Below are positions 25,306 through 33,900 of a stretch of 64,000 nucleotides of DNA, in pieces. The stretch covers positions 27,998 through 91,997 of the forward strand of contig NZ_QYBB01000021.1 of the NCBI RefSeq assembly GCF_004137685.1. The letters are read 5' to 3'. How positions within the stretch are numbered: position 1 is the first letter of the stretch; the number at the start of each line of letters is the position of its first letter. Below the pieces are notes generated by a model. That model was not told where the DNA came from. It did no database searches and saw only the letters and a program-made list of their open reading frames with translations. This DNA comes from Lichenibacterium minor (lineage in GTDB: Bacteria > Pseudomonadota > Alphaproteobacteria > Rhizobiales > Beijerinckiaceae). A program made the translations under genes and the position numbers.

Positions 25306-25971
25306 TCATCCGTGCCTGCCGGTATCGTGATCCTCGACCGCGTCGCGCGGTTCGGCGAACAGTTTCAGCACGCCGTCGCGCAGCGTGACGGCCGCCTCGG
25401 CGTGCTGGACCACGAAGCGGGGCTGCGACGTCGAGAAGATCACGCCGGCGCGCCGATGCGCCGCCAGGGCGAAGCAGCGCGCCATCACCTCCGGGTCGAT
25501 CTGACTCACCTCGTCGACGAGATAGCAACCGAAAGGGATCACAAATGTGGTCGCCGCCTCGAAATTGCGCCGCTTGGCCCCGTCCTGCCCCTTCAAGGGC
25601 CGGTCGAGCAGCATGTCGGAGCCGGCGAGCGACACGGCCGCGGTCAGCAGGCCGTCGGCGTCGAACCCGTAGGCGCGCGCCAGGAAGCGCAGGTTCTCCA
25701 CCGCGCTCAGCCCCGGGTGCATCAGCGGCGCGGCGTTGACGGCGGGCGACATGGGATCGGCGCCCGTCACCGCCCCGCCGTCCGGCTTCACGGTTCCGGC
25801 CAGGAGCTGCAGCAGCGTGGTCTTGCCCGCCTTGCGCCCCGCCAGCACGCCGAGCCGCCCGTCGGTCGGCAGGCTGATGGTGCCGGGGAGCAGCACGACG
25901 TGCGGCGACGCGCCGACGCGCGGGAAGCTCTTCGCCGCGTCGATGAGGTGGATCAGTCGTGATCCGGGCAA
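25306..25971 (-). CDS. Polysaccharide ABC transporter ATP-binding protein, KpsT-like, with divergent motifs
   Basis: 221 residues. Walker A is AGRKAGKT (44-51), Walker B CYLVDE (149-154). The ABC signature is degenerate: LKGQDGAKRR (126-135) instead of LSGGQ, as seen in capsule-type KpsT proteins. It powers export through the TPR-permease encoded upstream. TTG 25971 (MPGSRLIHLIDAAKSF) is the best start: GGAG lies 6 bases ahead and it overlaps the permease 3' end by 19 bases. No ATG or GTG fits near the N-terminus. Confidence 0.85.
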   Translation of the reverse strand: MPGSRLIHLIDAAKSFPRVGASPHVVLLPGTISLPTDGRLGVLAGRKAGKTTLLQLLAGTVKPDGGAVTGADPMSPAVNAAPLMHPGLSAVENLRFLARAYGFDADGLLTAAVSLAGSDMLLDRPLKGQDGAKRRNFEAATTFVIPFGCYLVDEVSQIDPEVMARCFALAAHRRAGVIFSTSQPRFVVQHAEAAVTLRDGVLKLFAEPRDAVEDHDTGRHG

Positions 25972-27470
25972 CCCGCGCTCCGGTAGACGAGGAGGCCCGT
26001 GACCAGCAGCCCCACGGTGAAGAGCGCCGGATAGCGCAGGTCGAGCAGCGCCACCGGATAGCCGGGGTCGAAGGCGTGGCGCTCGTGCTCGAGGAGGTGG
26101 AGCAGCGGGTCGTACCAGTAATAGCGTGCCACCAGGGCGGGGGTGGTGGCGATGGAGAAATACAGGCCCGAGCTGATGAACAGCGCCCAGGTGAGCAGCT
26201 TCTCGAATGTCTTGACGAAGGACAGCCGGCGCCCGAGCCCTTCCAGGGTGAGGCCGAGCCCGAAGCCCGAGCCGCCCGCCATGGCGAAGACGAGGCATGT
26301 TTCCGGCACGTCGGGCAGGGGCATGTCGAGGCCGAACAGTTCCAGCGGCAGCAGCGCCAGCAGGCAGAACGACAGGTTGAGCATGAGCCCCCAGGCCGCC
26401 TTGGCGACGCGCAGGTGCATGTCGGTGATGCCCGGCCACGCCGTGGCGCCGGCCGGCCACCTGCCGCCCGTCGCGGCGCCGGCCCAGGTCGCCTGGAAGG
26501 CGAACCAGGTGGAGAAGCCCGCCAGCACGTAGACCTCGATCGGGATCTGCCCCGGCATGGGCCTCTTGAGGAAATAGAACAGCCAATAATGCACGAAGAC
26601 CACCACGGCGGGCCGCACGAGCTCGACCAGCGCGCCGAGCACGCCGTTGCGGTGGTGGGCCCGCAGGTCGCGCAGCACCAGGGCGCGCAGGATCAGCAGG
26701 TGGTCCGTCAGCCGCGGCCGGCGGCGGGCGCGGTCGATCCGGCGCAGCGTGGCGGCCGTCACCGACGCTTCCACGTCCGCCAGGGCGACGGCCGGGCGGG
26801 GCGGGGCGGGCGGGGCGACCGCGGGCGGCGGCGATCCCGCCGCCGCGACCGGGGCGACGCCGGCCGCCGGCCCCCCGGCGCGCTCGCGACGCAGCGCGAG
26901 GTCGGCGCGCAGCCGCTCGCGCTCGGGCTCGAGCGGCCCCCCGGTGCCCGAAAGCGCGAGTTCCCCGGCGGCGGCGTCGAGGGCGTTCAGGGCGAGGTGG
27001 CAGCGCGCCGCGGCGAGCCGCACGGCCGGGTCGGCGGGCGCCAGCGCCAGCGCTTCCGCGACGGCCGCCAGGGCGGGCCGGTGCTGGAGGCGGCGCCCGA
27101 GCGCCGCGGCGAGCTGCAGGCGCAGCGCCACGGCGCCGGGGCGCAGCGCCGCGGCGGCCTTGAGATGGGCGATGCGGGCGCGGCCGTCGTCGGCGCGGGC
27201 GGCGAGGCGGGCGGCGAGCAGCGGCGCGCGGACGTCCGCGCCGTCGAGGCGCGCGGCCTCGTCGCAGGCGCGGCGGGCGTCGGCGAGCCGGCCCGCGAGG
27301 GCGAGGGCGCGGGCGGAACACAGGCGGGGGGCAGCCTCGGCGGGCGCCAGCGCGACCGCGGCCTCGAAGCGGGCCGCCGCGGCGGCGAAGTCCCGGCGGC
27401 GGAAGGCCGCGACGCCGGCCGATGCCGCGTCGCGCGCTTCATCCCGGGCGGAAGGGTCCGAAACCGTCAT
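25953..27470 (-). CDS. TPR-like domain fused to ABC-2 type polysaccharide export permease (KpsM-like)
   Basis: 505 residues. The N-terminal half (about 12-195) is made of Ala-rich helical hairpins typical of TPR repeats (AAFRRRDFAAAAARFEAAVA and similar). A Pro/Ala linker (about 200-230) follows, then an ABC-2 permease (about 255-505) with VLRDLRAHHRNGVLGALVEL and about six membrane helices. KpsM permeases are normally about 260 residues and start near the RALVLRDL element, so the TPR part is an extra cytoplasmic module. Start ATG 27470; an earlier ATG would add an Arg-rich stretch. The gene overlaps kpsT. Confidence 0.87.
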   Translation of the reverse strand: MTVSDPSARDEARDAASAGVAAFRRRDFAAAAARFEAAVALAPAEAAPRLCSARALALAGRLADARRACDEAARLDGADVRAPLLAARLAARADDGRARIAHLKAAAALRPGAVALRLQLAAALGRRLQHRPALAAVAEALALAPADPAVRLAAARCHLALNALDAAAGELALSGTGGPLEPERERLRADLALRRERAGGPAAGVAPVAAAGSPPPAVAPPAPPRPAVALADVEASVTAATLRRIDRARRRPRLTDHLLILRALVLRDLRAHHRNGVLGALVELVRPAVVVFVHYWLFYFLKRPMPGQIPIEVYVLAGFSTWFAFQATWAGAATGGRWPAGATAWPGITDMHLRVAKAAWGLMLNLSFCLLALLPLELFGLDMPLPDVPETCLVFAMAGGSGFGLGLTLEGLGRRLSFVKTFEKLLTWALFISSGLYFSIATTPALVARYYWYDPLLHLLEHERHAFDPGYPVALLDLRYPALFTVGLLVTGLLVYRSAGCPDHD

Positions 27471-27669
27471 GCCGTGCCGTTCGAAGGGTCGCCGCCCGCC
27501 CGCGGATCCGGCTGGGGCCACCGCTCGGCGCGACCGCGCGGGCTTCCCCACGCCGTCCCGCCCTTCCCCCTTGCGGGGAGAAGCGGGCCTCCGTGGGCCG
27601 CCCTCGCGGAGGCCCGCTTAGCACAGCTCACCCCGGGGGTCGATGCGGCCGGCCCGGGTTCGGCCGGGA

Positions 27670-28569
27670 TCAGCGGCCGAGGTGGTCGGCGAGGAACGGC
27701 ACGGCTTCGCCGAGGAAGCCCCGCCAGCCGCCCGTGTCGGCGGCCGTGCGCAGCGTCAGCGTCGCGCCGCGCTCGCGGGCCGCCTCGGCCAGCAGATCGC
27801 CCTGGGCCGGGCTGTGGACGTAGTCGGCGGGGGACGCATCGGCCGGCAGCGGCTCGGCGGCCTTGCCGTACCAGCTGTAGACCGGCGGCGCGCCGGCGTG
27901 GATCGTGTGGATCGGCGACGCGTCGGCTTCGGCGGCGCGGAAGCGCGCGTCGCCGAGCTCGGCCGTCGAACCCGCGCCGTAGAACTGCGCCAGCCACCGC
28001 GGCAGGCGGTCGGTGCGGAAGCGCGCCGCGATGTCGGCCGGGTCGTAGGTGGCCTGGGCGTTGGCCGTCACCACGGCCGACACGCCCGTCGGCTGGCGCA
28101 GCACCGGGTCGGGCGACAACGGGTCGGCGCCGTCGGGATGGAACGCGACCCAGAAGGCCACGCCGGCGCCGGCCGACAGGCCCATCAGGGCCACGCGGGA
28201 CGGGTCGAGGCCGTAGTCGCCCGCATGCGCCCGCAGCCACTGCACGGCGCGCGCGCCGTCCTGCATGGGTGCGGGGAAGCGCACCGCGGGCGCGAGCCGG
28301 TAGTCCGCGCAGGCGAAGGCGATGCCGCGGGCGGCCAGCATCGCGACGAGCTGCGGCGCGCAGGGGTGCTTGTCGCCGCCCACGAAGGCCCCGCCGTGGA
28401 AATACACCACGAGGGGGGCCGGGCCGCCGCCGTCCGGCACGTGGAGGTCGAGGCTTTGCAGCCGGTCCGGCCCGTAGCGGAGGTCCGCGAAGTCGCCGGC
28501 GCGCGCCGGGGCCGAAAGGCCGACCGCCGCGCAGGCGAGCGCGGCCGCGAGGGCGCGCGAGGCCCTCAC
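27670..28569 (-). CDS. Exported alpha/beta hydrolase (HSL-type carboxylesterase)
   Basis: 299 residues; GTG start at 28569 overlaps the upstream methyltransferase stop (GTGA). A signal peptide (LAAALACAAVGLSAPARA) precedes the mature domain. The oxyanion motif HGG (58-60, VVYFHGGAFVGG) and nucleophile GLSAGAG (Ser132) are those of the hormone-sensitive-lipase/acetyl-esterase family. Periplasmic location and its place between the exporter and the SGNH/GSCFA genes suggest it removes acyl groups from the polysaccharide or a related glycoconjugate; this is inference. Confidence 0.88.
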   Translation of the reverse strand: MRASRALAAALACAAVGLSAPARAGDFADLRYGPDRLQSLDLHVPDGGGPAPLVVYFHGGAFVGGDKHPCAPQLVAMLAARGIAFACADYRLAPAVRFPAPMQDGARAVQWLRAHAGDYGLDPSRVALMGLSAGAGVAFWVAFHPDGADPLSPDPVLRQPTGVSAVVTANAQATYDPADIAARFRTDRLPRWLAQFYGAGSTAELGDARFRAAEADASPIHTIHAGAPPVYSWYGKAAEPLPADASPADYVHSPAQGDLLAEAARERGATLTLRTAADTGGWRGFLGEAVPFLADHLGR

Positions 28570-29174
28570 CGCGGCTTCTGCGCCACCGCGAATAGGTGGG
28601 GCGTCATGAAGGAGGAGCGCAGCTCCTTCACGTCGAAGCCGTCGAGGACGACGCGGCGCAGCCCCTGCGGGCTGAAACGCAGGTGGTCGGGCCCCGATGC
28701 CGACAGGGCCGCCGTGGCGGTCATGAAGGAGATAGGGTTGCCGCTGCCCCCCACGACCTTGACGCCGAACTTGTTGGCCTTGCCGAAGCCCCGCGTGCAG
28801 ACCACCAGCGAACCGCCCGGCGCCAGGACGCGGCGGATCTCGGCGGCCGTGAGCCAGAAGCGCGGGTCGCGCTCCAGCGCCCGGTCCCAGATCACCGCCG
28901 AAAAGCAGCCGTCGTCGAACAGCGGCGCGAGGTCGTTGGGCTCGCCCTTGTGGAAATGGACGCCGCCGGCTTCGCCGCCGCCGTCCGCCACCACGACATG
29001 GCGCTCGAAGCCCGCCAGGAAGGGCGCCCCGGCGACCGCGCCATCGCGCGAGCCCCCCGCGATCTCCAGCACGGGGCCGGCCAGCGCGTGGGTGCGGAAC
29101 AGCGTGGCATATTCCTCGATCACCTTGGCGCGCATGCCGGGCTTCGGCGCGGGATCGGTTTCGACGAGGCTCAT
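28566..29174 (-). CDS. Class I SAM-dependent methyltransferase
   Basis: 202 residues. The SAM motif is VLEIAGGSRDGAVAG, with the later FSAVIWDRALERDPRFW and EIRRVLAPGGSLVVCTRGF elements of Methyltransf_11-like enzymes. Motif I has G-G-S instead of the usual G-x-G. Cytosolic. It lies 7 bases after the SGNH gene and is coupled to the esterase gene downstream. Methyl capping of glycan chains is known in ABC-dependent export systems; a similar role here is speculative. Confidence 0.8.
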   Translation of the reverse strand: MSLVETDPAPKPGMRAKVIEEYATLFRTHALAGPVLEIAGGSRDGAVAGAPFLAGFERHVVVADGGGEAGGVHFHKGEPNDLAPLFDDGCFSAVIWDRALERDPRFWLTAAEIRRVLAPGGSLVVCTRGFGKANKFGVKVVGGSGNPISFMTATAALSASGPDHLRFSPQGLRRVVLDGFDVKELRSSFMTPHLFAVAQKPR

Positions 29175-29181
29175 GGGGGGC

Positions 29182-29925
29182 TCATCCTTCGTGAAGCATG
29201 GGGGGCGGGCTCGGCCCGTCGACGCGGAGATGAGCCAGCACCTCGCGCATCATGATCGCGCCGTAGCCCTCGTTGCCGTGGTGCGGGTCGCCGGGCTGGC
29301 CGAACTCCGCGAGGGTGAAGCCTTCGGCGTCGAGGCAGCGGTCCGGAACGTCGACCACGGGCACGCCGAGGCGGTCGAGCTCGGCCCGGATCGTCGCGCG
29401 GTACAGCCGGTCGACGCGCATCACCACGGCCGCCGGCGTCCTGCGCAGCGCGGGGTGGTGGCGGAACGGGCGGGGGGCCTCGATGGCGAAGACGCGCCGG
29501 CCGATGCGCCGCAGCAGCGCCACGAGCTCCAGCATCGGACGCTGGTCGTCGAGGGCGAGGCGCCGGATGGTGCCGCTCGACACGGGTGCCGCGCCCGGCA
29601 GGTCCATGTCGGCCGGGGCGAAGTCCTGCCAGGCCGCGCCGCGCCACAACCGCACCGGGTGCAGAAGGGCCGACACGCCGAAGATCCTGTCGGGGGGGTC
29701 GTCCGCGCACGGCAGCCGGTCGAACTGGCGGCGGTATTCCGGCAGCGTGACCTCGGCGTGGTCGCCGCGGTCGGCGAAGAAGGGCTCGGTGGCGAGATGG
29801 CCGCCCCCGAGCGGGCGCACGCACAGGCGCAGCCCGGCGGGCCAGGCGCCCTCCGCCTCGACGGCGACCTGCCCGCGGCGCAGCGCGGCCGTGTGGCTGT
29901 CGCCGAAGACCAGGACGTCCGCCAT
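29182..29925 (-). CDS. SGNH/GDSL-type hydrolase or acyltransferase-like protein
   Basis: 247 residues. The N-terminus MADVLVFGDSHTAAL carries the GDS-H block I nucleophile (Ser10). The C-terminal GDPHHGNEGYGAIMM supplies the Asp-x-x-His block V pair. Such cytosolic SGNH proteins in polysaccharide loci often handle O-acyl groups. No signal peptide is visible, so it would act before export. The start overlaps the GSCFA stop (TGATG). Confidence 0.8.
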   Translation of the reverse strand: MADVLVFGDSHTAALRRGQVAVEAEGAWPAGLRLCVRPLGGGHLATEPFFADRGDHAEVTLPEYRRQFDRLPCADDPPDRIFGVSALLHPVRLWRGAAWQDFAPADMDLPGAAPVSSGTIRRLALDDQRPMLELVALLRRIGRRVFAIEAPRPFRHHPALRRTPAAVVMRVDRLYRATIRAELDRLGVPVVDVPDRCLDAEGFTLAEFGQPGDPHHGNEGYGAIMMREVLAHLRVDGPSPPPMLHEG

Positions 29926-31010
29926 CAGTAGCGCCCGAACACCGAAGCGATCTCCTCGTCGCAGAGCACGCGCTCCGCATCCTCCGCGGCGGCCGGGCGC
30001 GGGGGCACCGGGGCGGCGGCGCCGACCTTGACGCGCGTGGGGCCCGGGGCCGCGGGCGCGTGCTCGGCGAAGAAGTGCTCCATGACGTGCCGCACGCCGG
30101 CAGCCGAAACGGTGCGCATGTCGCTGTTGTAGAACATGGCCCGCATGGGCGGCGCGGTGGTGATCTCGTAGCCGGGGAAATAGTCCACGAAGGGGTACTT
30201 GTCGGCGAGGGCGCCGGCGACGCCGCGCAACAGCGACTTCGAATAGGTGTTGGCCACCACGACGTGGTCGGGCGTGGCGGTCGCCATGATGGACACCGGG
30301 CTGACGGTGAACAGGAAGTGCATGTCCCCGTTGATGGCGCGCAGCCGGGCGATCACGGCCTCCATGTCGGCCAGGATGTCGGTGAAGGACAGGTTCAGGA
30401 AGCTGTAGCGGGACGGGTCCCATTCGCCGCCGCCCGTGCCGGGCGCCACGGGGAACACCGTGCCGTCCTCCTTCGACATCCAGGTTTCGGTCATGCCCAG
30501 CGTGAACACGAAGGCCTGCGTCCGCTCGAACAGCTCGACCACGCGGGCGAGGTGGTGGCGGCGCAGCACCTCGACTTCCTCGGCGGTGCCGACCGCGCCG
30601 GGCTCGATGTTGGGACGGAAGGGATCGACGAAGCCGTCGCCCCGCACCCAGGCGCGGTCGACGGGGTCGATCTCGCCCGCGGCGCGCTGCAGGAGCTGGA
30701 GCAGCTGGCGCGCCGTGTACAGGTTGCCGTAGCGGGCCGAATAGATGCCGTAACCGTGGTCGAGGTGCAGGGCGGGCGGCAGGAAGCCCGGGGCGGGCTC
30801 GACGTCGAGGTAGTCGGCGCCGCGGCGCCTCATCTCGCGGCCGATGTGCTGCGCGAAGCAGGACCCGCCGGTGGCGAGGCGGCGCCCTTCCAGCGAGAAC
30901 TTCCTGCGGTACCAGCCGCCGATCTCCAGCGGGTGGACGCCCTCCACGCTGCGGCGCCAGAACGCGCGGGCCGGCTGGTCCTTGTAGGGATGGTGACGCC
31001 CTTCGGCCAT
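29925..31010 (-). CDS. GSCFA domain protein (SGNH-related)
   Basis: 361 residues. The defining GSCFAQ motif (49-54; Ser50 the expected nucleophile) is followed by AQHIGREMRRRG, FTLGMTETW and PVSIMATATPDHVVVANTYS, all typical of GSCFA proteins, an SGNH-like family linked to polysaccharide acylation or deacylation. Start ATG 31010. It is the first gene of the minus-strand run that continues through the SGNH, methyltransferase, esterase and export genes, so the whole 31.0-21.4 kb block may be one or two transcripts. The MBL gene at 31271 is divergent. Confidence 0.87.
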   Translation of the reverse strand: MAEGRHHPYKDQPARAFWRRSVEGVHPLEIGGWYRRKFSLEGRRLATGGSCFAQHIGREMRRRGADYLDVEPAPGFLPPALHLDHGYGIYSARYGNLYTARQLLQLLQRAAGEIDPVDRAWVRGDGFVDPFRPNIEPGAVGTAEEVEVLRRHHLARVVELFERTQAFVFTLGMTETWMSKEDGTVFPVAPGTGGGEWDPSRYSFLNLSFTDILADMEAVIARLRAINGDMHFLFTVSPVSIMATATPDHVVVANTYSKSLLRGVAGALADKYPFVDYFPGYEITTAPPMRAMFYNSDMRTVSAAGVRHVMEHFFAEHAPAAPGPTRVKVGAAAPVPPRPAAAEDAERVLCDEEIASVFGRY

Positions 31011-31270
31011 CGTCGCTCTCGACCCGGGGATCCGATCCGGCGGCCGCCGGTGCGGCGTCGCGGCCGCCCAATGGAGCACGGAATGCGGGCGGATGTCGAC
31101 CGCGCGACGCGGTGGCGCGGTCCCGCCCCGGCCCCGCCGAGGTGGCCGACGCGGGGACGCGGTGCCGGCCCGACCGCTCGCCGGCCCTCGCGTCCCGGGC
31201 CCATCCGTGCCACAATGGCCGCCACCGCGCCCCGGGCCTTCCGGCCGACGCGCCCCTCCGGACTCCCGCG

Positions 31271-32122
31271 ATGACGGCCGACATGTGGGTCAAGTTCTGG
31301 GGCGTTCGCGGCGGCATCCCCTGCCCCGACCCGGAATTCGCGGTCTACGGCGGCAACACGGCCTGCGTGGAGCTGCGCTGCGGGGGCCGCACCCTGGTGT
31401 TCGACGCCGGCAGCGGCATCCGCCCGCTCGGGCGCCGGCTCGTCGACGACGGGCGCGCCGGCGCGCTCGACCTGCTCGTCAGCCATTGCCACATCGACCA
31501 CCTCATCGGCCTGCCCTTCTTCGCCCCCGCGTTCCGGCGCGACACCACCATCCGGCTGTGGACCGGCCACCGCGACAGCGACGAGCACCTGCACGACGCC
31601 GTGGCCCAGCTGATGACCCGTCCGCTCTTTCCCATCACGCCCGAAACCTTCGCGGCGACGCTGGTCTACCGCGACTTCCAGGCCGGCGACGGCTTCGACA
31701 TGGGCGACGGCGTGGCCCTCCGCACCGCGTCGCTGAACCACCCCGGCGGCGCCACCGCCTACCGGGTGGACTTCGGGGGCCGCTCCTTCGGCTATTTCAC
31801 CGACCACGAGGCGGCCGGCGACGCGCCCGACCCGGCGCTGGTCGCCCTGGCGCGCGGGCTCGACCTGCTGGTGCTCGACGCGAGCTACACGCCGTCCGAG
31901 ATCGGCGGCCGGCGCGGCTGGGGCCACTCGTCCTGGCGGCAGGCCGTCGCGCTGGCCGAAGCCGCCGGCGTGGGCCGGCTCGCCCTGTTCCACCACGACC
32001 CGTCCCACGACGACGCCGTCATGGCGCGCATCGAAGCCGAGGCCGCCGCGGCCCGCGCCGGCACGTTCGCGGCCCGCGACGGGCAAAGCATGTCCATCGG
32101 CGGGGGATCGCCTCCGGCGTGA
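31271..32122 (+). CDS. MBL-fold metallo-hydrolase
   Basis: 283 residues. The metal-binding motif HCHIDH (His72, His74, Asp76, His77) follows LDLLVSHCHIDHLIGLPFF. The N-terminal VKFWGVRGGIPCPDP and GGNTACVELR segments are those of the RNase Z/cAMP phosphodiesterase-like subgroup that is often fused to signalling domains. Cyclic nucleotide or phosphodiester hydrolysis is plausible; the substrate is unproven. Start ATG 31271. Monocistronic, upstream of ilvE. Confidence 0.87.
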   Translation: MTADMWVKFWGVRGGIPCPDPEFAVYGGNTACVELRCGGRTLVFDAGSGIRPLGRRLVDDGRAGALDLLVSHCHIDHLIGLPFFAPAFRRDTTIRLWTGHRDSDEHLHDAVAQLMTRPLFPITPETFAATLVYRDFQAGDGFDMGDGVALRTASLNHPGGATAYRVDFGGRSFGYFTDHEAAGDAPDPALVALARGLDLLVLDASYTPSEIGGRRGWGHSSWRQAVALAEAAGVGRLALFHHDPSHDDAVMARIEAEAAAARAGTFAARDGQSMSIGGGSPPA

Positions 32123-32350
32123 GCGGGAAAGGCCGGGGTCGGGGGAAACCGCCCGCCGCGGCCCCGCAGGGCGCCGGGGCGCGGGCCGGTGCCTCGGCAC
32201 GCCCCGACCGCTCTGCGCCACGCGCCCTTTGACGGGGCCGCCCCGGCCCGTTACATCGCGACCCACCGCGGCGCACGGGCCGACGCCCGGCCCTCCGGGC
32301 CGCCGACCCCGGCGCCCCCTTCCCGCGGTCACCAGCCCGGAGCGGAGCCC

Positions 32351-33457
32351 ATGTCGTCACAGATCCCCGGCCCAGGCCCGAGCTTCGCCCTGCACCCGCA
32401 CCCGTCGCCCGTGCCCGCAGAACGCCGGGCGGAACTGCTGGCCAACCCCGGCTTCGGCCGCGTCTTCACCGACCACATGGTGGTGATCAACTATTCGGAA
32501 GGGCGTGGCTGGCACGACGCCCGCGTGGAAGCGCGCGCGCCGATCCCCATGGATCCCGCCGCCGCCGTGCTCCACTACGCCCAGGAAATCTTCGAAGGCA
32601 TGAAGGCCTACGCGACCGGCAACGGCGGCGCGTCGCTGTTCCGGCCCGAAGCCAACGCCCGGCGCTTCGCGGAATCGGCCGCGCGCCTCGCCATGCCGGC
32701 CCTGCCCGAAGATTTGTTCGTCGAATCCGTCCGCCAGCTCGTCGCGGTGGACCGCGACTGGATCCCCACGACGGCCGGCGCGAGCCTCTACCTTCGCCCC
32801 TTCATGTTCGCCAGCGAGGTGTTCCTGGGCGTCAAGCCGTCCGCCGAATACCTCTACATGGTGATCGCGTCGCCGGTGGGCCGCTACTTCAAGGGCGGCG
32901 CCGAAACCGTGTCGGTGTGGGTGTCGCAGGACTACACCCGCGCGGCGCCGGGCGGCACGGGCGCCGCCAAATGCGGCGGCAACTACGCGGCGAGCCTCGT
33001 CGCCCAGGCCGAAGCCGCGCGCCACGGCTGCGACCAGGTGGTGTTCCTCGACGCGGCCGAGCGCCGCTGGGTCGAGGAGCTCGGCGGCATGAACATCTTC
33101 TTCGCCTTCGACGACGGCTCGCTCGCCACCCCGCCGCTCGGCACCATCCTGCCCGGCATCACCCGCGACTCCGTCATGGCGCTGGCCCGGCGGGACGGCA
33201 TCCCGGTGCGCGAGGAACCCTATTCCCTCGACCAGTGGCGCGCCGACGCCGCGAGCGGGCGCCTGCGCGAAGCCTTCGCCTGCGGCACCGCCGCGGTGAT
33301 CACCCCCATCGGCACGGTGAAGACGCCCGACGGCGGCTTCGCGATCGGCGGCGGCGAGAACGCCGGCGAGATCACCAAGCGCCTGCGCACGGCCCTGACC
33401 GACATCCAGCGCGGCATCGCGCCCGACCCGTTCGGCTGGGTCCAGACCGTCCTGTGA
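32351..33457 (+). CDS. ilvE: Branched-chain amino acid aminotransferase
   Basis: 368 residues, fold-type IV PLP enzyme. Catalytic Lys207 lies in GAAKCGGNYAASL. FEGMKAYATG, SLYLRPFMFAS and VEELGGMNIFFAF are signature blocks of the long (BCAT type II) group. It transfers amino groups between Leu/Ile/Val and 2-oxoglutarate. Start ATG 32351. A very strong terminator follows the stop by two bases. Confidence 0.95.
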   Translation: MSSQIPGPGPSFALHPHPSPVPAERRAELLANPGFGRVFTDHMVVINYSEGRGWHDARVEARAPIPMDPAAAVLHYAQEIFEGMKAYATGNGGASLFRPEANARRFAESAARLAMPALPEDLFVESVRQLVAVDRDWIPTTAGASLYLRPFMFASEVFLGVKPSAEYLYMVIASPVGRYFKGGAETVSVWVSQDYTRAAPGGTGAAKCGGNYAASLVAQAEAARHGCDQVVFLDAAERRWVEELGGMNIFFAFDDGSLATPPLGTILPGITRDSVMALARRDGIPVREEPYSLDQWRADAASGRLREAFACGTAAVITPIGTVKTPDGGFAIGGGENAGEITKRLRTALTDIQRGIAPDPFGWVQTVL

Positions 33458-33459
33458 GC

Positions 33460-33499
33460 CGTTCCCGCTCCGCCCGCGCGGGCGGGCGGAGCGGGAACG
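33460..33499 (+). terminator. Strong terminator of ilvE
   Basis: Perfect 16-bp inverted repeat (33460-33475 and 33484-33499, arms beginning CGTTCCCGCTCC and ending GGAGCGGGAACG) with an 8-base loop. It starts 2 bases after the ilvE stop. It is the longest perfect hairpin I noticed in the window. Confidence 0.8.
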
Positions 33500-33602
33500 C
33501 GCCATGTTGCGATGCAGCATCGGCATGGCAGCGTCACGCCCGCGCCGGCATCCCGAGGCGGGCCGATGGCGTAGAAGGAGGCCCATCTCACGAGGGCCGA
33601 CC

Positions 33603-33842
33603 ATGATCCGCCGACGCTCCACCCCGCATGTCGCATCGCACAACGGCGAGGTTTCGGCCTTCGACCGGATCACCTGGAACGCCTTCATGCTGGCCGTGAC
33701 GGTGTCGGTGGGGGTGGTGCTGGGCTACGGCCCCGCCGCCGCCCTGCACCACATCGCCGACGCCCTGGTCGACGTCCTGGCCAGGGCGCGGGATTTCCCC
33801 GTCCCCGACGCCGCGGCCTGGAGCGGGCAGATGGTGTTCTGA
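33603..33842 (+). CDS. Small membrane protein (79 aa)
   Basis: 79 residues, ATG 33603. A short polar N-terminus (MIRRRSTPHVASHNGEVS) is followed by one hydrophobic helix (AFMLAVTVSVGVVLGYGPAAAL) and an amphipathic stretch (HHIADALVDVLARARD). No named domain. It lies 60 bases before the lyase gene on the same strand and may share its transcript. Confidence 0.6.
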   Translation: MIRRRSTPHVASHNGEVSAFDRITWNAFMLAVTVSVGVVLGYGPAAALHHIADALVDVLARARDFPVPDAAAWSGQMVF

Positions 33843-33900
33843 ACGGCGCGCCGGGCGCACGAACCCGCCCCGGGGCGAGGGCCCGCGGGAAGGATCCGAC

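Noticed and set aside
22048..25962. A very long open frame on the plus strand opposite the export genes
   Set aside because: It is the antisense of genes with clear domains (Wza-, KpsE- and KpsT-type), is rich in His/Arg/Gly/Pro, and arises from high GC content.
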